Of a DNA stretch of 37,622 nt, positions 17,611-25,854 are shown piece after piece; position 1 is the stretch's first letter, and every line of letters begins with the position of its first letter. Location of the stretch: positions 1-37,622 of the forward strand of contig JADJQF010000014.1 of NCBI GenBank assembly GCA_016712885.1, given 5' to 3'. Source of the DNA: Candidatus Flexicrinis proximus. Lineage in GTDB: Bacteria; Chloroflexota; Anaerolineae; Aggregatilineales; Phototrophicaceae. The notes below the pieces were generated by a model, which ran no database searches, was not told the DNA's origin, and worked only from the letters and a program-made list of their open reading frames with translations. Made by a program: the position numbers and the translations under genes.

Positions 17611-18885
17611 TTAGTCGCCTATTTCTTCCGCGACGCGGCGGTTGATTTCCGCGATGCCCTCTTCGACAGTCACCGAATTTGTCATGATCAACTCGTGTTC
17701 CTGGTTGAGGATCTGTTCGTATGCACCAACATTGGGATGCATCGGCAGTTCGAGGCGTACAGTGGTCGTCTGCAGTGCTTCCTGGGCCTCGACGGGAACG
17801 CCGGCGACCGCAGCGAACACTTCCAGCACTTCCGGCGTGCGGATGGCTGGGAGGTTGCCGAGCGCTGCGAGAACCTGTGCACCCTCAACACCTGAGTAGA
17901 ACTGGATGAAGTTGAACGCGGCGTCCTTGTTCGCCGAGGCGGTGTTGATGGCCAGCGAGGTCAGCGTCCCTGCGGTCGTACCTGCTTCGACACCTTCAGG
18001 ATGCGGGTAACGGGCAACGCCCCACGAGAAGTCGAATTCGCCAGCCTTCTGCGCGGCGATCAGGCTGCCTATGAACCATGAGCCCATCGGGAGCATGGCG
18101 ACCTGACTATTCTTGAACACGCCCGAATAGTGGATGCTGCCGGCTTTCAGTTCGCCGTAATCCATGATGATCTGGTCGGCTTGCAGCGACGTAATCATGT
18201 TGTACGTCGGCGCCATGAAGCTGTAATCCTCGGCGATGACGATGTTCTCGCCATCCTGAACGGTCGGCAGCTGAACCGTCGAGCGCCACACATGGAAGTG
18301 CGCGCCGTAAACGCGGTCCGCTCCGCTACCGCTCGCCAATTGGCGGGCAAGCGCATCGAATTCGTTCCACGTCATGTCGTTGGTCGGGTACGGCAGACCG
18401 GCAGCGTCGAAAATGGCTTTGTTGTAGTAGAGAATCCAGATGTCGCTGCGGAAGGGCAGAGCATAGAGCGCGTCCTCGTAAGTCAGTTCTTCCGCTGCAC
18501 CGCTGTAGAGGCTGAGATCGATGTCCGCTGCTTCGATGTATTCGTTCAGAGGGATAATCTGACCGCGTGTCAGCATCGCCGAATAACCCGGGATGTCCTT
18601 GACGGTGATCACGTCCACATCGTCGCCGCCAGACAGCATCACGTTAACGACGTCCTGATATTCAGCGGATGCAATATCGATCAATTCGACCGTAACATTC
18701 GGATTTTGCGCCTGATATGCGTCAACCACTGCCTGCCAGTACGGGGTCGTGGCCGTATCCCAGACGGTCATGCGCAGGTGAACCTGATCCTGCGCCGAAA
18801 CACCACCCATGACCGCGAATACGAGAAGCAGAGAAAGCAGCGTAACCGATATCTTCCATTTGCCTTGAACGCCCAAAACACTCAT
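17611..18885 (-). CDS. Sugar ABC transporter binding protein (extracellular solute-binding family 1)
   Basis: The 424-aa protein has a signal peptide (ISVTLLSLLLVFAVMGGVSA) followed by QVHLRMTVWDTATTPYWQAV. Characteristic family-1 segments include DVITVKDIPGYSAMLTRGQI, ALPFRSDIWILYYNKAIFDA, MTWNEFDALARQLA and VAMLPMGSWFIGSL. ATG 18885 has GAGGAG eight bases upstream and is preferred to a GTG nine bases earlier. It captures the oligosaccharide and delivers it to the permeases at 16554 and 15656. A lone GTTTGC at 18949-18954 resembles the motifs of the locus control region, so some local control is possible. Confidence 0.92.
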   Translation of the reverse strand: MSVLGVQGKWKISVTLLSLLLVFAVMGGVSAQDQVHLRMTVWDTATTPYWQAVVDAYQAQNPNVTVELIDIASAEYQDVVNVMLSGGDDVDVITVKDIPGYSAMLTRGQIIPLNEYIEAADIDLSLYSGAAEELTYEDALYALPFRSDIWILYYNKAIFDAAGLPYPTNDMTWNEFDALARQLASGSGADRVYGAHFHVWRSTVQLPTVQDGENIVIAEDYSFMAPTYNMITSLQADQIIMDYGELKAGSIHYSGVFKNSQVAMLPMGSWFIGSLIAAQKAGEFDFSWGVARYPHPEGVEAGTTAGTLTSLAINTASANKDAAFNFIQFYSGVEGAQVLAALGNLPAIRTPEVLEVFAAVAGVPVEAQEALQTTTVRLELPMHPNVGAYEQILNQEHELIMTNSVTVEEGIAEINRRVAEEIGD

Positions 18886-19016
18886 GACTGTCACTCCTCT
18901 TGTTCACTGAAACATGTGCTTCATGTACGGAGTTGTTGCCTTACAGGGTTTGCGCTGAATTTCCTTCGATATCTCATCCTCCAATCACCTTGATGCCACA
19001 TTACGACCCGCCGGGA

Positions 19017-19784
19017 CTAGCAGGCGAGCCAGCCTCCATCGACCGGGACGATTGCGCCGTGCAAATAGCGGGCGGCTTCGGAAGCGAGAAAAACCACTGT
19101 GCCTTTCAAATCTTCTGGGGTTCCCCATCGTCCGGCAGGAATGCGTCGCAGAATTGCATCGGAACGCGCTTCGTCTGCCCGAAGCGGCGCGGTGTTATCG
19201 GTCGCCATATATCCGGGCGCAATCGCGTTGACATTGATGTTGTGTTTCGCCAGTTCATTCGCCAGCGCGCGCGTAAGTCCGGCAACGCCGCTCTTGGACG
19301 CTGTATACGAAGGCACCCGGACACCCCCCTGAAATGAAAGCATTGAGGCGACATTGATAATCTTGCCGCCGCTGTTGCGCGCGACCATGCGTTTGGCGAC
19401 GATCTGCGACAGGAAGAACAGCGATTTCAGATTGATCTGCAGCACATCGTCCCAATCCTCTTCGCTGAAGTCCAGAGCGTCGGCACGACGGATGATCCCG
19501 GCGTTATTCACCAAGATGCTGATGGGAGCGAAATTCGCTTCAATCCGGCTGACTTCTTGCCTCAGATCTTCGACGCTGGCGGTACGCAGATCGCGCTGTA
19601 CCACGTAACTGTGCCGGCCAAGCGCGGTGGCGGTTTGGGCGGTTTCGATGGCTTCCGACCGATCCCAGGCGACAATATCCGCGCCCGCTTCGGCCAGTGC
19701 GATCGCCGCCGCCTGCCCCAGGCCTTGAGTTGCCCCTGTCACCAGTGCGACACGTCCATCCAACCGAAACTGATCGAGTATCAT
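19017..19784 (-). CDS. kduD: KduD, 2-dehydro-3-deoxy-D-gluconate 5-dehydrogenase
   Basis: This 255-aa short-chain dehydrogenase has the cofactor motif VTGATQGLGQAAA, NNAGIIRRADAL, the catalytic YTASKSGVAGL and the KduD-like end NAIAPGYMATDNTAPLRADE with RIPAGRWGTPEDLKG and VDGGWL. KduD reduces 5-keto-4-deoxyuronate-derived 2,5-diketo-3-deoxygluconate to 2-keto-3-deoxygluconate with NAD(P)H in the cytoplasm. It follows the IolB-type isomerase by 15 bases and comes before the importer, which fits degradation of lyase products. I see no 2-keto-3-deoxygluconate kinase or aldolase in the window. Confidence 0.9.
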   Translation of the reverse strand: MILDQFRLDGRVALVTGATQGLGQAAAIALAEAGADIVAWDRSEAIETAQTATALGRHSYVVQRDLRTASVEDLRQEVSRIEANFAPISILVNNAGIIRRADALDFSEEDWDDVLQINLKSLFFLSQIVAKRMVARNSGGKIINVASMLSFQGGVRVPSYTASKSGVAGLTRALANELAKHNINVNAIAPGYMATDNTAPLRADEARSDAILRRIPAGRWGTPEDLKGTVVFLASEAARYLHGAIVPVDGGWLAC

Positions 19785-19799
19785 CGCAGACGACCTCGC

Positions 19800-20618
19800 T
19801 TAATGTCCCAATTCGCGCAGCATCGAGACGGTGCGGCTGACCCAGCCGACATTCGGATCTTCGACCGCCGCCTGAACGCGCTGTGTCCCGCCGAGGAACC
19901 ACAAATAATAGGTGGTATAGCCCGGCGCGCTGACGACGGTGTGATAGCCCTTTGGGAGCATGTGAATGCTGTTGTCGCGGATGGTGAAGTTTTCGTCTTC
20001 ACCGTCATCGTTGTAGGTATGGCAAATGCCAAATCCGTCTTTGGGATTCACCTTGAAGTAGTACATTTCTTCCTGGTATGCCTGACGTGGCAAGTCGTCT
20101 TCCTGATGCTTATGCGGCGGATACGTGCTCCAATTGCCCGACGGCGTATAAGTCTCCCCTACGATCAGCCGACGTGCGGGTAGGTCCGGCTGCGACGCCA
20201 GGGTGAGAATTTGGTGGAAGTTGCGAGTGAAGTTCGCCGCACCCCATACGCCATCGGCGACCTGCGATGGGGCGATCATGTAAGGCGCTATTTCAAGATC
20301 GCTCGGCGCACTCGGCAGGGCAATTTCAACCGCAGTCGTGGCACGGATGATGAAGGAGGCATCAGCCGGGATGTAGACAGAGTGAGGCTTGCCTGAAAAG
20401 ACGTTGGCTCGTCCGCCGACATCCGCAAAACGAGAATCATTGATCTCAAACGTGGCTTTGCCGCTGAGCAGCACTGCAAGGATTTCACGTCCGGGGGTCA
20501 CGGCTTCGTACGTTTCACCGACTGCCAGCTTGAGGAGACTGAAATCGAGCAGACTACATGCGTTAAACGGCAGCGTATTCATGCCAGATTGATTGGAGAG
20601 ATTCGCATGATACTTCAT
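19800..20618 (-). CDS. iolB: IolB-type 5-deoxy-glucuronate isomerase, probably acting as the uronate isomerase of this pathway
   Basis: The 272-aa protein is a bicupin of the KduI/IolB family. The second cupin reads SGNWSTYPPHKHQED, with metal-binding histidines, then YQEEMYYFKVNPKDGFG and MLPKGYHTVVSAPGYTTYYL, which is the IolB signature rather than KduI. IolB normally isomerises 5-deoxyglucuronate in inositol breakdown. Here it sits between GH88 and KduD, the slot KduI occupies in uronate operons, and I see no other inositol genes. I infer that it isomerises 4-deoxy-5-ketouronate. ATG 20618 has AAGGA nine bases upstream and is preferred to 20648. Confidence 0.85.
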   Translation of the reverse strand: MKYHANLSNQSGMNTLPFNACSLLDFSLLKLAVGETYEAVTPGREILAVLLSGKATFEINDSRFADVGGRANVFSGKPHSVYIPADASFIIRATTAVEIALPSAPSDLEIAPYMIAPSQVADGVWGAANFTRNFHQILTLASQPDLPARRLIVGETYTPSGNWSTYPPHKHQEDDLPRQAYQEEMYYFKVNPKDGFGICHTYNDDGEDENFTIRDNSIHMLPKGYHTVVSAPGYTTYYLWFLGGTQRVQAAVEDPNVGWVSRTVSMLRELGH

Positions 20619-20649
20619 CGAAAGGGTTCCTTTGCAGGTTAGCTTCATT

Positions 20650-21807
20650 TCACCAGTACAACTGCCACTCGGGTTTGATCGAGCGCATCAGCGCTTCCAT
20701 ATAGAAGAAATCGCCCCACAAGCAGCCTTCATCGACACCTATGTTTTTCGGCATGTCGTAAACACTATGGAGAAGAAGCGCATTCGAACCGGACTGCAGC
20801 GATGCCGCATAGTTCGTGACGAGCGAAGTGAGTATCGTCTCAGCGGCGCTCTGATAGCGCTGACGCTGGGCGTCTTCGGGTATCCAGTGTGCTAACTCCT
20901 GCAAGCCGCAGACCGCAATCGCCGCCGCAGAACTGTCGCGCGGCTGGCCGCTGTCATCGCCAAACACCAAATCCCAATAGACGACGTGATCTTCAGGAAG
21001 ATGATCGAGGAAGTAATCCGCACACCGTTGCGCTGCGACGAGCAGGCTTTCATCGTGGGTATAACGGTAGCTCAGGGCGAAGCCGTAGATCGCCCATGCT
21101 TGCCCGCGCGCCCAGCACGAATTACCGGCATGGCCCTGAGCCGTGCTGCCACCGATCGGCGCACCAGTTTCGGGGTTCCAATAGAACGTGTGGTAGGTGC
21201 TATTGTCGGGACGCACGACCTGATCGCGCAGTTGCGAACTGTGATAATGGGCTGCCGCTGCAAAGCGGGGATCGCCGGTCTGTTCAGTCGCCCAATACAA
21301 CAGCGGCATATTCATCAGGCTGTCTATGATGGTGTTGCCGCGCATCTTCGGGTCGTCTAGCCCGCCCCATGCCTGAAAGATGCCGATTTTTGCCAGGTAA
21401 CGAGCCATCAGTGCCTCTGCAGCTTGAAGTGCGGCTTGCCGAGCTGCGAGGTCTCCGGTGAGGCGCCAGGGTGCGACACAGGCGAGTGTGTAGAGAAAAC
21501 CGATGTCGTGTGTATCTAGGTCGATTGCGTTTTCGACACGGTGCGCGAAATTCTGGATGTGCCGTTCGCCAAGCTGAAGGTAACGGGCTTCCCCGGTGAA
21601 TTCATACGCCAGCCAGAGCATGCCTGACCAGAAACTCGTCGTCCAGCCGTAGTTATCACCTTCCACAAAACCACTTTGCGGCTGACGCAGCGGATACCAA
21701 TTGCCGGTGGTGGTATTCTCAGGAAAACGGTCGGCAAACGTTTCCATATTGGCATTGATCGTCTGCAAGGCACGTTCGACCGAGAACTTCAAATTCACTG
21801 CGATCAT
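20650..21807 (-). CDS. GH88 unsaturated glucuronyl hydrolase
   Basis: The 385-aa protein has the family's order of motifs: NYGWTTSFWSGMLWLAYE, DTHDIGFLY with the first catalytic Asp, GNTIIDSLMNMPLLYWA with the second Asp, GHAGNSCWARGQAWAIYG, DSSAAAIAVCG and the C-terminal EGCLWGDFFYMEALMR. It hydrates and removes the unsaturated uronic acid left at the non-reducing end by lyases. No signal peptide is present, so it works in the cytoplasm. It is the first gene of the operon, its ATG having GAGGT upstream, and is read from the promoter at 21886-21914. Confidence 0.92.
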   Translation of the reverse strand: MIAVNLKFSVERALQTINANMETFADRFPENTTTGNWYPLRQPQSGFVEGDNYGWTTSFWSGMLWLAYEFTGEARYLQLGERHIQNFAHRVENAIDLDTHDIGFLYTLACVAPWRLTGDLAARQAALQAAEALMARYLAKIGIFQAWGGLDDPKMRGNTIIDSLMNMPLLYWATEQTGDPRFAAAAHYHSSQLRDQVVRPDNSTYHTFYWNPETGAPIGGSTAQGHAGNSCWARGQAWAIYGFALSYRYTHDESLLVAAQRCADYFLDHLPEDHVVYWDLVFGDDSGQPRDSSAAAIAVCGLQELAHWIPEDAQRQRYQSAAETILTSLVTNYAASLQSGSNALLLHSVYDMPKNIGVDEGCLWGDFFYMEALMRSIKPEWQLYW

Positions 21808-21836
21808 GTGAACCTACCTCATGATACTGGCAGCCT

Positions 21837-22050
21837 GCAAACTGTAGCGCAAACATACTGACTATTTGCAATAACATTTGCAGGCATAGTAACGTGATTG
21901 CTGTAATTGGTCAAGTATTTGCGTTGATTCTGTCTGGGAATACTGCCCGTCTCGGTAAGATACATCAGAAATTGCCGCAAATCGCAACTCAATTACGGAT
22001 ACTATCTGCAAATATAACGCAAATTCTTGACAGTCTTAATGTGCATTTGC
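21837..22050. promoter_or_regulatory. Control region with nine GCAAAY motifs between GH88 and LacI genes
   Basis: GCAAAC or GCAAAT occurs at 21837, 21849, 21977, 22008 and 22019, and its reverse complement at 21864, 21876, 21917 and 22045. Three pairs are direct repeats 11-12 bases apart, about one helix turn (21837/21849, 21864/21876, 22008/22019). Two pairs lie at or after the start site of the GH88 promoter. The neighbouring LacI protein is the natural candidate to bind, although tandem direct repeats are unusual for that family. Confidence 0.6.
21886..21914 (-). promoter_or_regulatory. Promoter of the GH88-to-heparinase operon
   Basis: On the minus strand TTGACC (21909-21914) is separated by 17 bases from TACTAT (21886-21891). 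The expected start point falls in the repeat pair at 21864-21881, so a bound repressor there would block initiation. The GH88 start is about 75 bases downstream. Confidence 0.65.
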
Positions 22051-22091
22051 GAAGGCAGAAGGTATACTAGGCTCACATATGTCTCTAGATT

Positions 22092-23141
22092 GTGGCTGAA
22101 ACCATCTTGACCAACAGTGACCTGAAACGACCTGCTGACCGCCGCGTTTACCAGCGCGATATTGCAGAACGTGCCCGCGTTTCCATCAGTACAGTTTCGC
22201 GCGTCCTCAAAAATGCAGGTGGCATTAGTGACAGCGTCACGAAGAGAGTTCTTGCCGTTGCTGATGAGCTGGGATACGAGACGACAGAAGATGACAAGCC
22301 AGAGCAGCTTCGAAGCGTGATGCTGCTCACTAGCCTCTCGCTATCACCTTCGCTGGATCCATTCCATTCAGCCGTATTGAGCGGTCTCGAATGGGCCTGT
22401 CACCAACAGGAAATCCACTTTGGTTATGCGTCGCTGAGCAATGGCAGTTCGAACTCCGACCTCGTCCTCAGCCGCTTGCAGCGGCATCCTGTTGATGGCG
22501 TACTCCTGTTGTCACTGGATGATCCGGCGCTTCTGCAGCAGGTTCGCGCGCTGAATATCCCTCTCGTCATGATCAACGTGGATGCATTGGATGCAGTCGA
22601 AGATGCAGTTCTCCCCGACAATTATCAGGGCGCGCGTCTGGCTATGCGCTATCTGCTCGACAGTGGGCATACGCGCATTTTGCACATTACCCAGTCGCAC
22701 CGACGCACCATTCGACGCCGGACTGAAGCCTACAGAGATATGCTTCGGGAAGCGGGAATAGTGTTCGATCCGGATCTCGTGGTCGAAACAGAAATTAACC
22801 CCGAACAAACCTATAAAGTGATGACCCAGCAGCTCGCACGGCACGGTGCAGATTACACAGCAGTTTTTTGCGCCAACGATCTCTCCGCGATGGGTTTCAT
22901 GCGTGCTGCTCAGGAATTTGGGCTAAACATTCCAAACGATGTATCAGTCATCGGCTTCGACGATATTTCTTCGGCGGCATTCCTCTCGCCGCCGCTTACA
23001 ACGATGCGCATTGATGTACGCCAGCTGGCAATGCTGGCCGTGCGCAGGCTCATGGATCGAGTCACGGATCCCAGTCTGCTCCCGGTTCGCGTATTTCTCG
23101 GCTGCGAGTTGATTAAGCGCTCTTCGGTCGTCTCCCGCTGA
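22092..23141 (+). CDS. LacI-family transcriptional regulator of the uronate locus
   Basis: The 349-aa protein has an N-terminal helix-turn-helix (QRDIAERARVSISTVSRVLK followed by NAGGISDSVTKRVL). The periplasmic-binding-protein-like effector domain follows, with VDGVLLLSLDDPALLQQV, DNYQGARLAMRYLLDSGH, VFCANDLSAMGFMRAAQEFG and VSVIGFDDISSAAFLSPPLT. It starts with GTG; no strong ribosome site is seen and no in-frame ATG precedes it. A TATACT at 22063-22068 could be its -10. It faces away from the GH88 operon across the GCAAAY control region and is probably its repressor, released by a uronate intermediate. Confidence 0.9.
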   Translation: MAETILTNSDLKRPADRRVYQRDIAERARVSISTVSRVLKNAGGISDSVTKRVLAVADELGYETTEDDKPEQLRSVMLLTSLSLSPSLDPFHSAVLSGLEWACHQQEIHFGYASLSNGSSNSDLVLSRLQRHPVDGVLLLSLDDPALLQQVRALNIPLVMINVDALDAVEDAVLPDNYQGARLAMRYLLDSGHTRILHITQSHRRTIRRRTEAYRDMLREAGIVFDPDLVVETEINPEQTYKVMTQQLARHGADYTAVFCANDLSAMGFMRAAQEFGLNIPNDVSVIGFDDISSAAFLSPPLTTMRIDVRQLAMLAVRRLMDRVTDPSLLPVRVFLGCELIKRSSVVSR

Positions 23142-23329
23142 TCCGTGGAGCCATCTCGGCACGGCTGATTTTGCGCGGGACAGGATAAGCCGAACTCCTG
23201 GGCAAGAGCTGACAGCGTTTCGTCAGCTGCAAATCCTGCCTTGAGTATTTGACCTAACCCCGCTTCAACGGACGGTCAGAATGTCAGGGGCACGCGAGCT
23301 GCTCAAAGGCCAAGGACTGAGATAGCCCA

Positions 23330-23776
23330 AGGCAGAATGCCGCCGCTGACGGGTTCATTCTGGCCACGACCGGGATTGTTGCCGGCAATCATAACGACGC
23401 GTTTGAGCTCAAAGACCATCTGCGAGCCGCCTTCAAGTTCATCAAGCGGCAGGGGATTGCCATTGCCGGCAGTTACTTCAACGCAGATGCGGCGTTTGAC
23501 ACCAAAGCAGCGCGCTGGACCTGCTTCAACCATAAGCTCATTCCCAACATTGTCGAGAACACGCGTTCCCGCAGACGAACCAAACGAGGCCGCAAGCGGC
23601 TTTTCAACCGTGACATCTATAAGCAGCGCTGAAGCGCTGAACGCGCTTTCGCCTAGATCGACAAGCTCCACGTTTTACTCAACCGCTTTGACCGCACAGC
23701 CGCTCATTTCCTCGGCGCTCACCACATCGTTTACGCTCTCATCAAATTGCGCTACCTCTTTGCCGCAAAACCTTGA
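23330..23776 (+). pseudogene. IS5-like transposase, 3' relic with two stop codons
   Basis: One frame reads DGFILATTGIVAGNHNDAFE, FKFIKRQGIAIAGSYFNADA with AFDTKAA, then GRKRLFNRDIYKQR. TGA (23630-23632) and TAG (23654-23656) follow within SAERAFAWIDKLHVLLNRFD, where the second replaces a conserved Trp. The frame then continues AHHIVYALIKLRYLFAAKP to TGA 23774-23776. The VER-x-FAW-x-DK-like motif and the NAD-x-x-FD motif are typical of IS5-group DDE transposases. Only the C-terminal half is left, converging on the next gene's stop ten bases away. Confidence 0.75.
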
Positions 23777-23786
23777 ATCAGTTCAT

Positions 23787-25622
23787 CTAGAAAGAGCCAG
23801 CGAAGACGGCGTCGAGTTCCAATACTGAAGCCTCGGCTAATCGCCCGCCAGTTTCGATGCGCACGCGAATGCCGCTCAACTCCAGGGTTCCCGGAAGAAC
23901 AAAGTCGAAAATCTGATAAGGAATCGCAGGGTCAGGCTGGGTTGACAAGACGGCGCTGTCCAAAGGATACCAGTTCTCTCCGACCAATCCTTCTGCGTGG
24001 ATTTGTGTTCCCCCCACGCTGCCTTCGATCAGCCGGATGGTGTGCACACTGATATCACGATCATAGATCACAGAAACGACAAGTTCGCCGTTGTTGGCTA
24101 TCCGCTGATAAGGGCGGGGGATGCGCCGTATCTGCTCCTGACCGGAGTAATTGTGTTCGATTCCGTCGGCGATGCCCCGCGTGCGCGATGCGGCAACCTC
24201 ACCGTCAACCGTTACCTGAATGGCGCCGCCTGCCCGCGATATCTGATTGTTCGCACTATGCAGGTAGATCTGTGTCAGTGGATTGAGCGCAAGCGGCTGC
24301 GAGGCCGAGATGGCGGGTAAGGTCCAGATATCCCCGTCCAGGCTGCCGCCAGCTTGGAGAACTGTCTGGTCTACCAGGGGCAGCATGCGATCCGCCATCA
24401 GGGTAAACGTATCTTCCGCACGGCGGTCGTCGGGCAGGTTATCAGGCAATGTGTCACGCGTCCGGTGAATCTGGTAGCGATCGGAGAAGATGTCGCCGGG
24501 AAAGGCCGCAGTGAGTTCGTCGTAGCCGTATAGCAGCCCGAGCAAGCCCCCCATAGTCGCGGTCCCGTTGTCAGAATCCCAGCCTGTCAGGGTGCCGATC
24601 TGCACCGTCCGCCGGAAATCGCCCTCTCCATAAAGCAGCGCGATGAGTCCTGAAGCGAAGTTGACGGACGATTCCGTCCAATCCTGATACACAAAACCAT
24701 AATCCGCAGCGTGCAGGTGATAGCGCTCATAAACCCGGTCGCGGGTGCGTTCCCAGTCGTCAGCGTCGAGGTTGGCGAGAAAGTCGGCGAGGACGAAATC
24801 GGCGATGTCCGCCGACTTTGAGGTGTCGGGGATATACTGCCGCGCTTGTTCAACCAGCCATATCATCTGGTCTCTTCGGGGCATCGTCAGATCAACCTGG
24901 CTTGCCAGCGAATAGAGCAAGACATAGAACTGCGCCGCGTGCGCGGCATATCCGCCTGCGGTTGTGAGGATGGGCAGATTGGCAAGTTGCAGCGCCTTTT
25001 CGGGCATTCCAGGAGCAAGCGCCCCGAACAATTCTGTCGTGAGTTGAGCATCGATCTGCAGGTAATCAGGGTTGAGGGCACCCATGCTGGTCGTCGGCGG
25101 GAGCGCTCCAGTTCCCATCAGGTTACGTGCCTGTTGATTGGATACCCATATCCAATCGTTGATATGCGCCGCCCAACCGACAGCGATCTGTTCTGCCGAG
25201 AGCAGAGGAGTGTGATGCTGATCCATCAAGTACAGGTACACGTATTCGATATCGGTGTCGTCATCGGCAAGCCAGGGATCCTGTAGGACGAAGTCGATCA
25301 CATCGTCGAGCTTCCAGGACAGGTCCTGATCTAGCCCCCAATCTCCGTCCGTGTAAAAGGGCGCGTCCTGTCGTACGCCTTCCGTGGTTAGTCCAGTCCA
25401 ATTGGCAATCGCTTCTCCCAGCCACATGGCGCGCAATCTCTCTGCATAGGCGCAGCGGCTCAGTTGTCTGCTCGCAAGATTCTGCTGTGGACATCCGGTC
25501 AGGGCTTGTAGGGTGGCTCCGGCGCTGGCAGGGGGGCTGAATGACGCAGAACCTGAGACGAGCATCAGACCTGCGGCGAATACGAGTTGAATGAGTAGCA
25601 CGCGCATTCGCAACTGTCGCAT
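23787..25622 (-). CDS. Secreted ADP-ribosylglycohydrolase-family protein with C-terminal beta-rich domain
   Basis: The 611-aa protein starts MRQLRMRVLLIQLVFAAGLM, a signal peptide. The catalytic domain shows AMWLGEAIANWTGL, the acidic metal motif LADDDTDIEYVYL (residues about 120-124), QIDAQLTTELFGALAPG, and GWDSDNGTATMGGLLG near 347, the second metal motif of the ADP-ribosylglycohydrolase fold. About 200 residues of beta-rich sequence follow, possibly a carbohydrate-binding module. The family cleaves N- or O-glycosidic bonds of ADP-ribose or related ribosides with Mg2+. Being extracytoplasmic and next to a sugar importer, this one probably acts on an external glycoside. ATG 25622 has AGGGG upstream; the ORF extension to 25766 crosses the operator and is rejected. 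Confidence 0.85.
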   Translation of the reverse strand: MRQLRMRVLLIQLVFAAGLMLVSGSASFSPPASAGATLQALTGCPQQNLASRQLSRCAYAERLRAMWLGEAIANWTGLTTEGVRQDAPFYTDGDWGLDQDLSWKLDDVIDFVLQDPWLADDDTDIEYVYLYLMDQHHTPLLSAEQIAVGWAAHINDWIWVSNQQARNLMGTGALPPTTSMGALNPDYLQIDAQLTTELFGALAPGMPEKALQLANLPILTTAGGYAAHAAQFYVLLYSLASQVDLTMPRRDQMIWLVEQARQYIPDTSKSADIADFVLADFLANLDADDWERTRDRVYERYHLHAADYGFVYQDWTESSVNFASGLIALLYGEGDFRRTVQIGTLTGWDSDNGTATMGGLLGLLYGYDELTAAFPGDIFSDRYQIHRTRDTLPDNLPDDRRAEDTFTLMADRMLPLVDQTVLQAGGSLDGDIWTLPAISASQPLALNPLTQIYLHSANNQISRAGGAIQVTVDGEVAASRTRGIADGIEHNYSGQEQIRRIPRPYQRIANNGELVVSVIYDRDISVHTIRLIEGSVGGTQIHAEGLVGENWYPLDSAVLSTQPDPAIPYQIFDFVLPGTLELSGIRVRIETGGRLAEASVLELDAVFAGSF

Positions 25623-25646
25623 AGAGTGTCCCCTTCGCCTGGTGCA

Positions 25647-25662
25647 ATTTATACGTATAAAT
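25647..25662. promoter_or_regulatory. LacI-type operator O1
   Basis: ATTTATACGTATAAAT is a perfect 16-base palindrome with a central CG, the classic LacI-family form. It overlaps the -10 box of the minus-strand promoter for the secreted hydrolase. Confidence 0.8.
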
Positions 25663-25682
25663 GATAGCGCCGATTCAGTCAA
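25654..25682 (-). promoter_or_regulatory. Promoter of the secreted ADP-ribosylglycohydrolase-family gene
   Basis: On the minus strand TTGACT (25677-25682), a 17-base spacer and TATACG (25654-25659) form a good sigma-70-type promoter. Its -10 lies in operator O1, so repressor binding would exclude polymerase. Confidence 0.65.
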
Positions 25683-25753
25683 TCTCAAGCGCAAACGAAG
25701 GGATGTGTCCAGCATATTGCGCACACCCTCGATTGCAGAAGCAAGGCAGTTGC

Positions 25754-25782
25754 TTGACATGTACACAATGGCGCGCTAATTT
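25754..25782 (+). promoter_or_regulatory. Promoter of the LacI-ABC-hydrolase operon
   Basis: TTGACA (25754-25759), a 17-base spacer and TAATTT (25777-25782) precede the LacI gene. The -10 touches operator O2, which points to autorepression. Confidence 0.65.
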
Positions 25783-25805
25783 ATACGTATAAGTTATACG
25801 TATAA
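25781..25805. promoter_or_regulatory. Tandem LacI-type operators O2 and O3
   Basis: TTATACGTATAA occurs at 25781-25792 and again at 25794-25805, centres 13 bases apart, both the same palindrome core as O1. They cover the -10 and start point of the plus-strand promoter. The adjacent LacI protein is the likely ligand. Confidence 0.8.
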
Positions 25806-25854
25806 ATGAATTTACAGCAGCTTACATATTGAGAACCTGACCGCTTGGACAGCC

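Noticed and set aside
18130..18993. Plus-strand open frame of 287 codons
   Set aside because: It is antisense to the binding-protein gene at 17611-18885 and has no recognisable domain or ribosome site.
21837..22050. CRISPR-like array
   Set aside because: The repeated units are only six bases long and occur in both orientations; they look like regulator sites, not CRISPR repeats.
22027..22068. TTGACA (22027) with TATACT (22063) as the LacI promoter
   Set aside because: The spacer is 30 bases, far too long for a sigma-70 promoter. TATACT may still be a -10 used with an activator.
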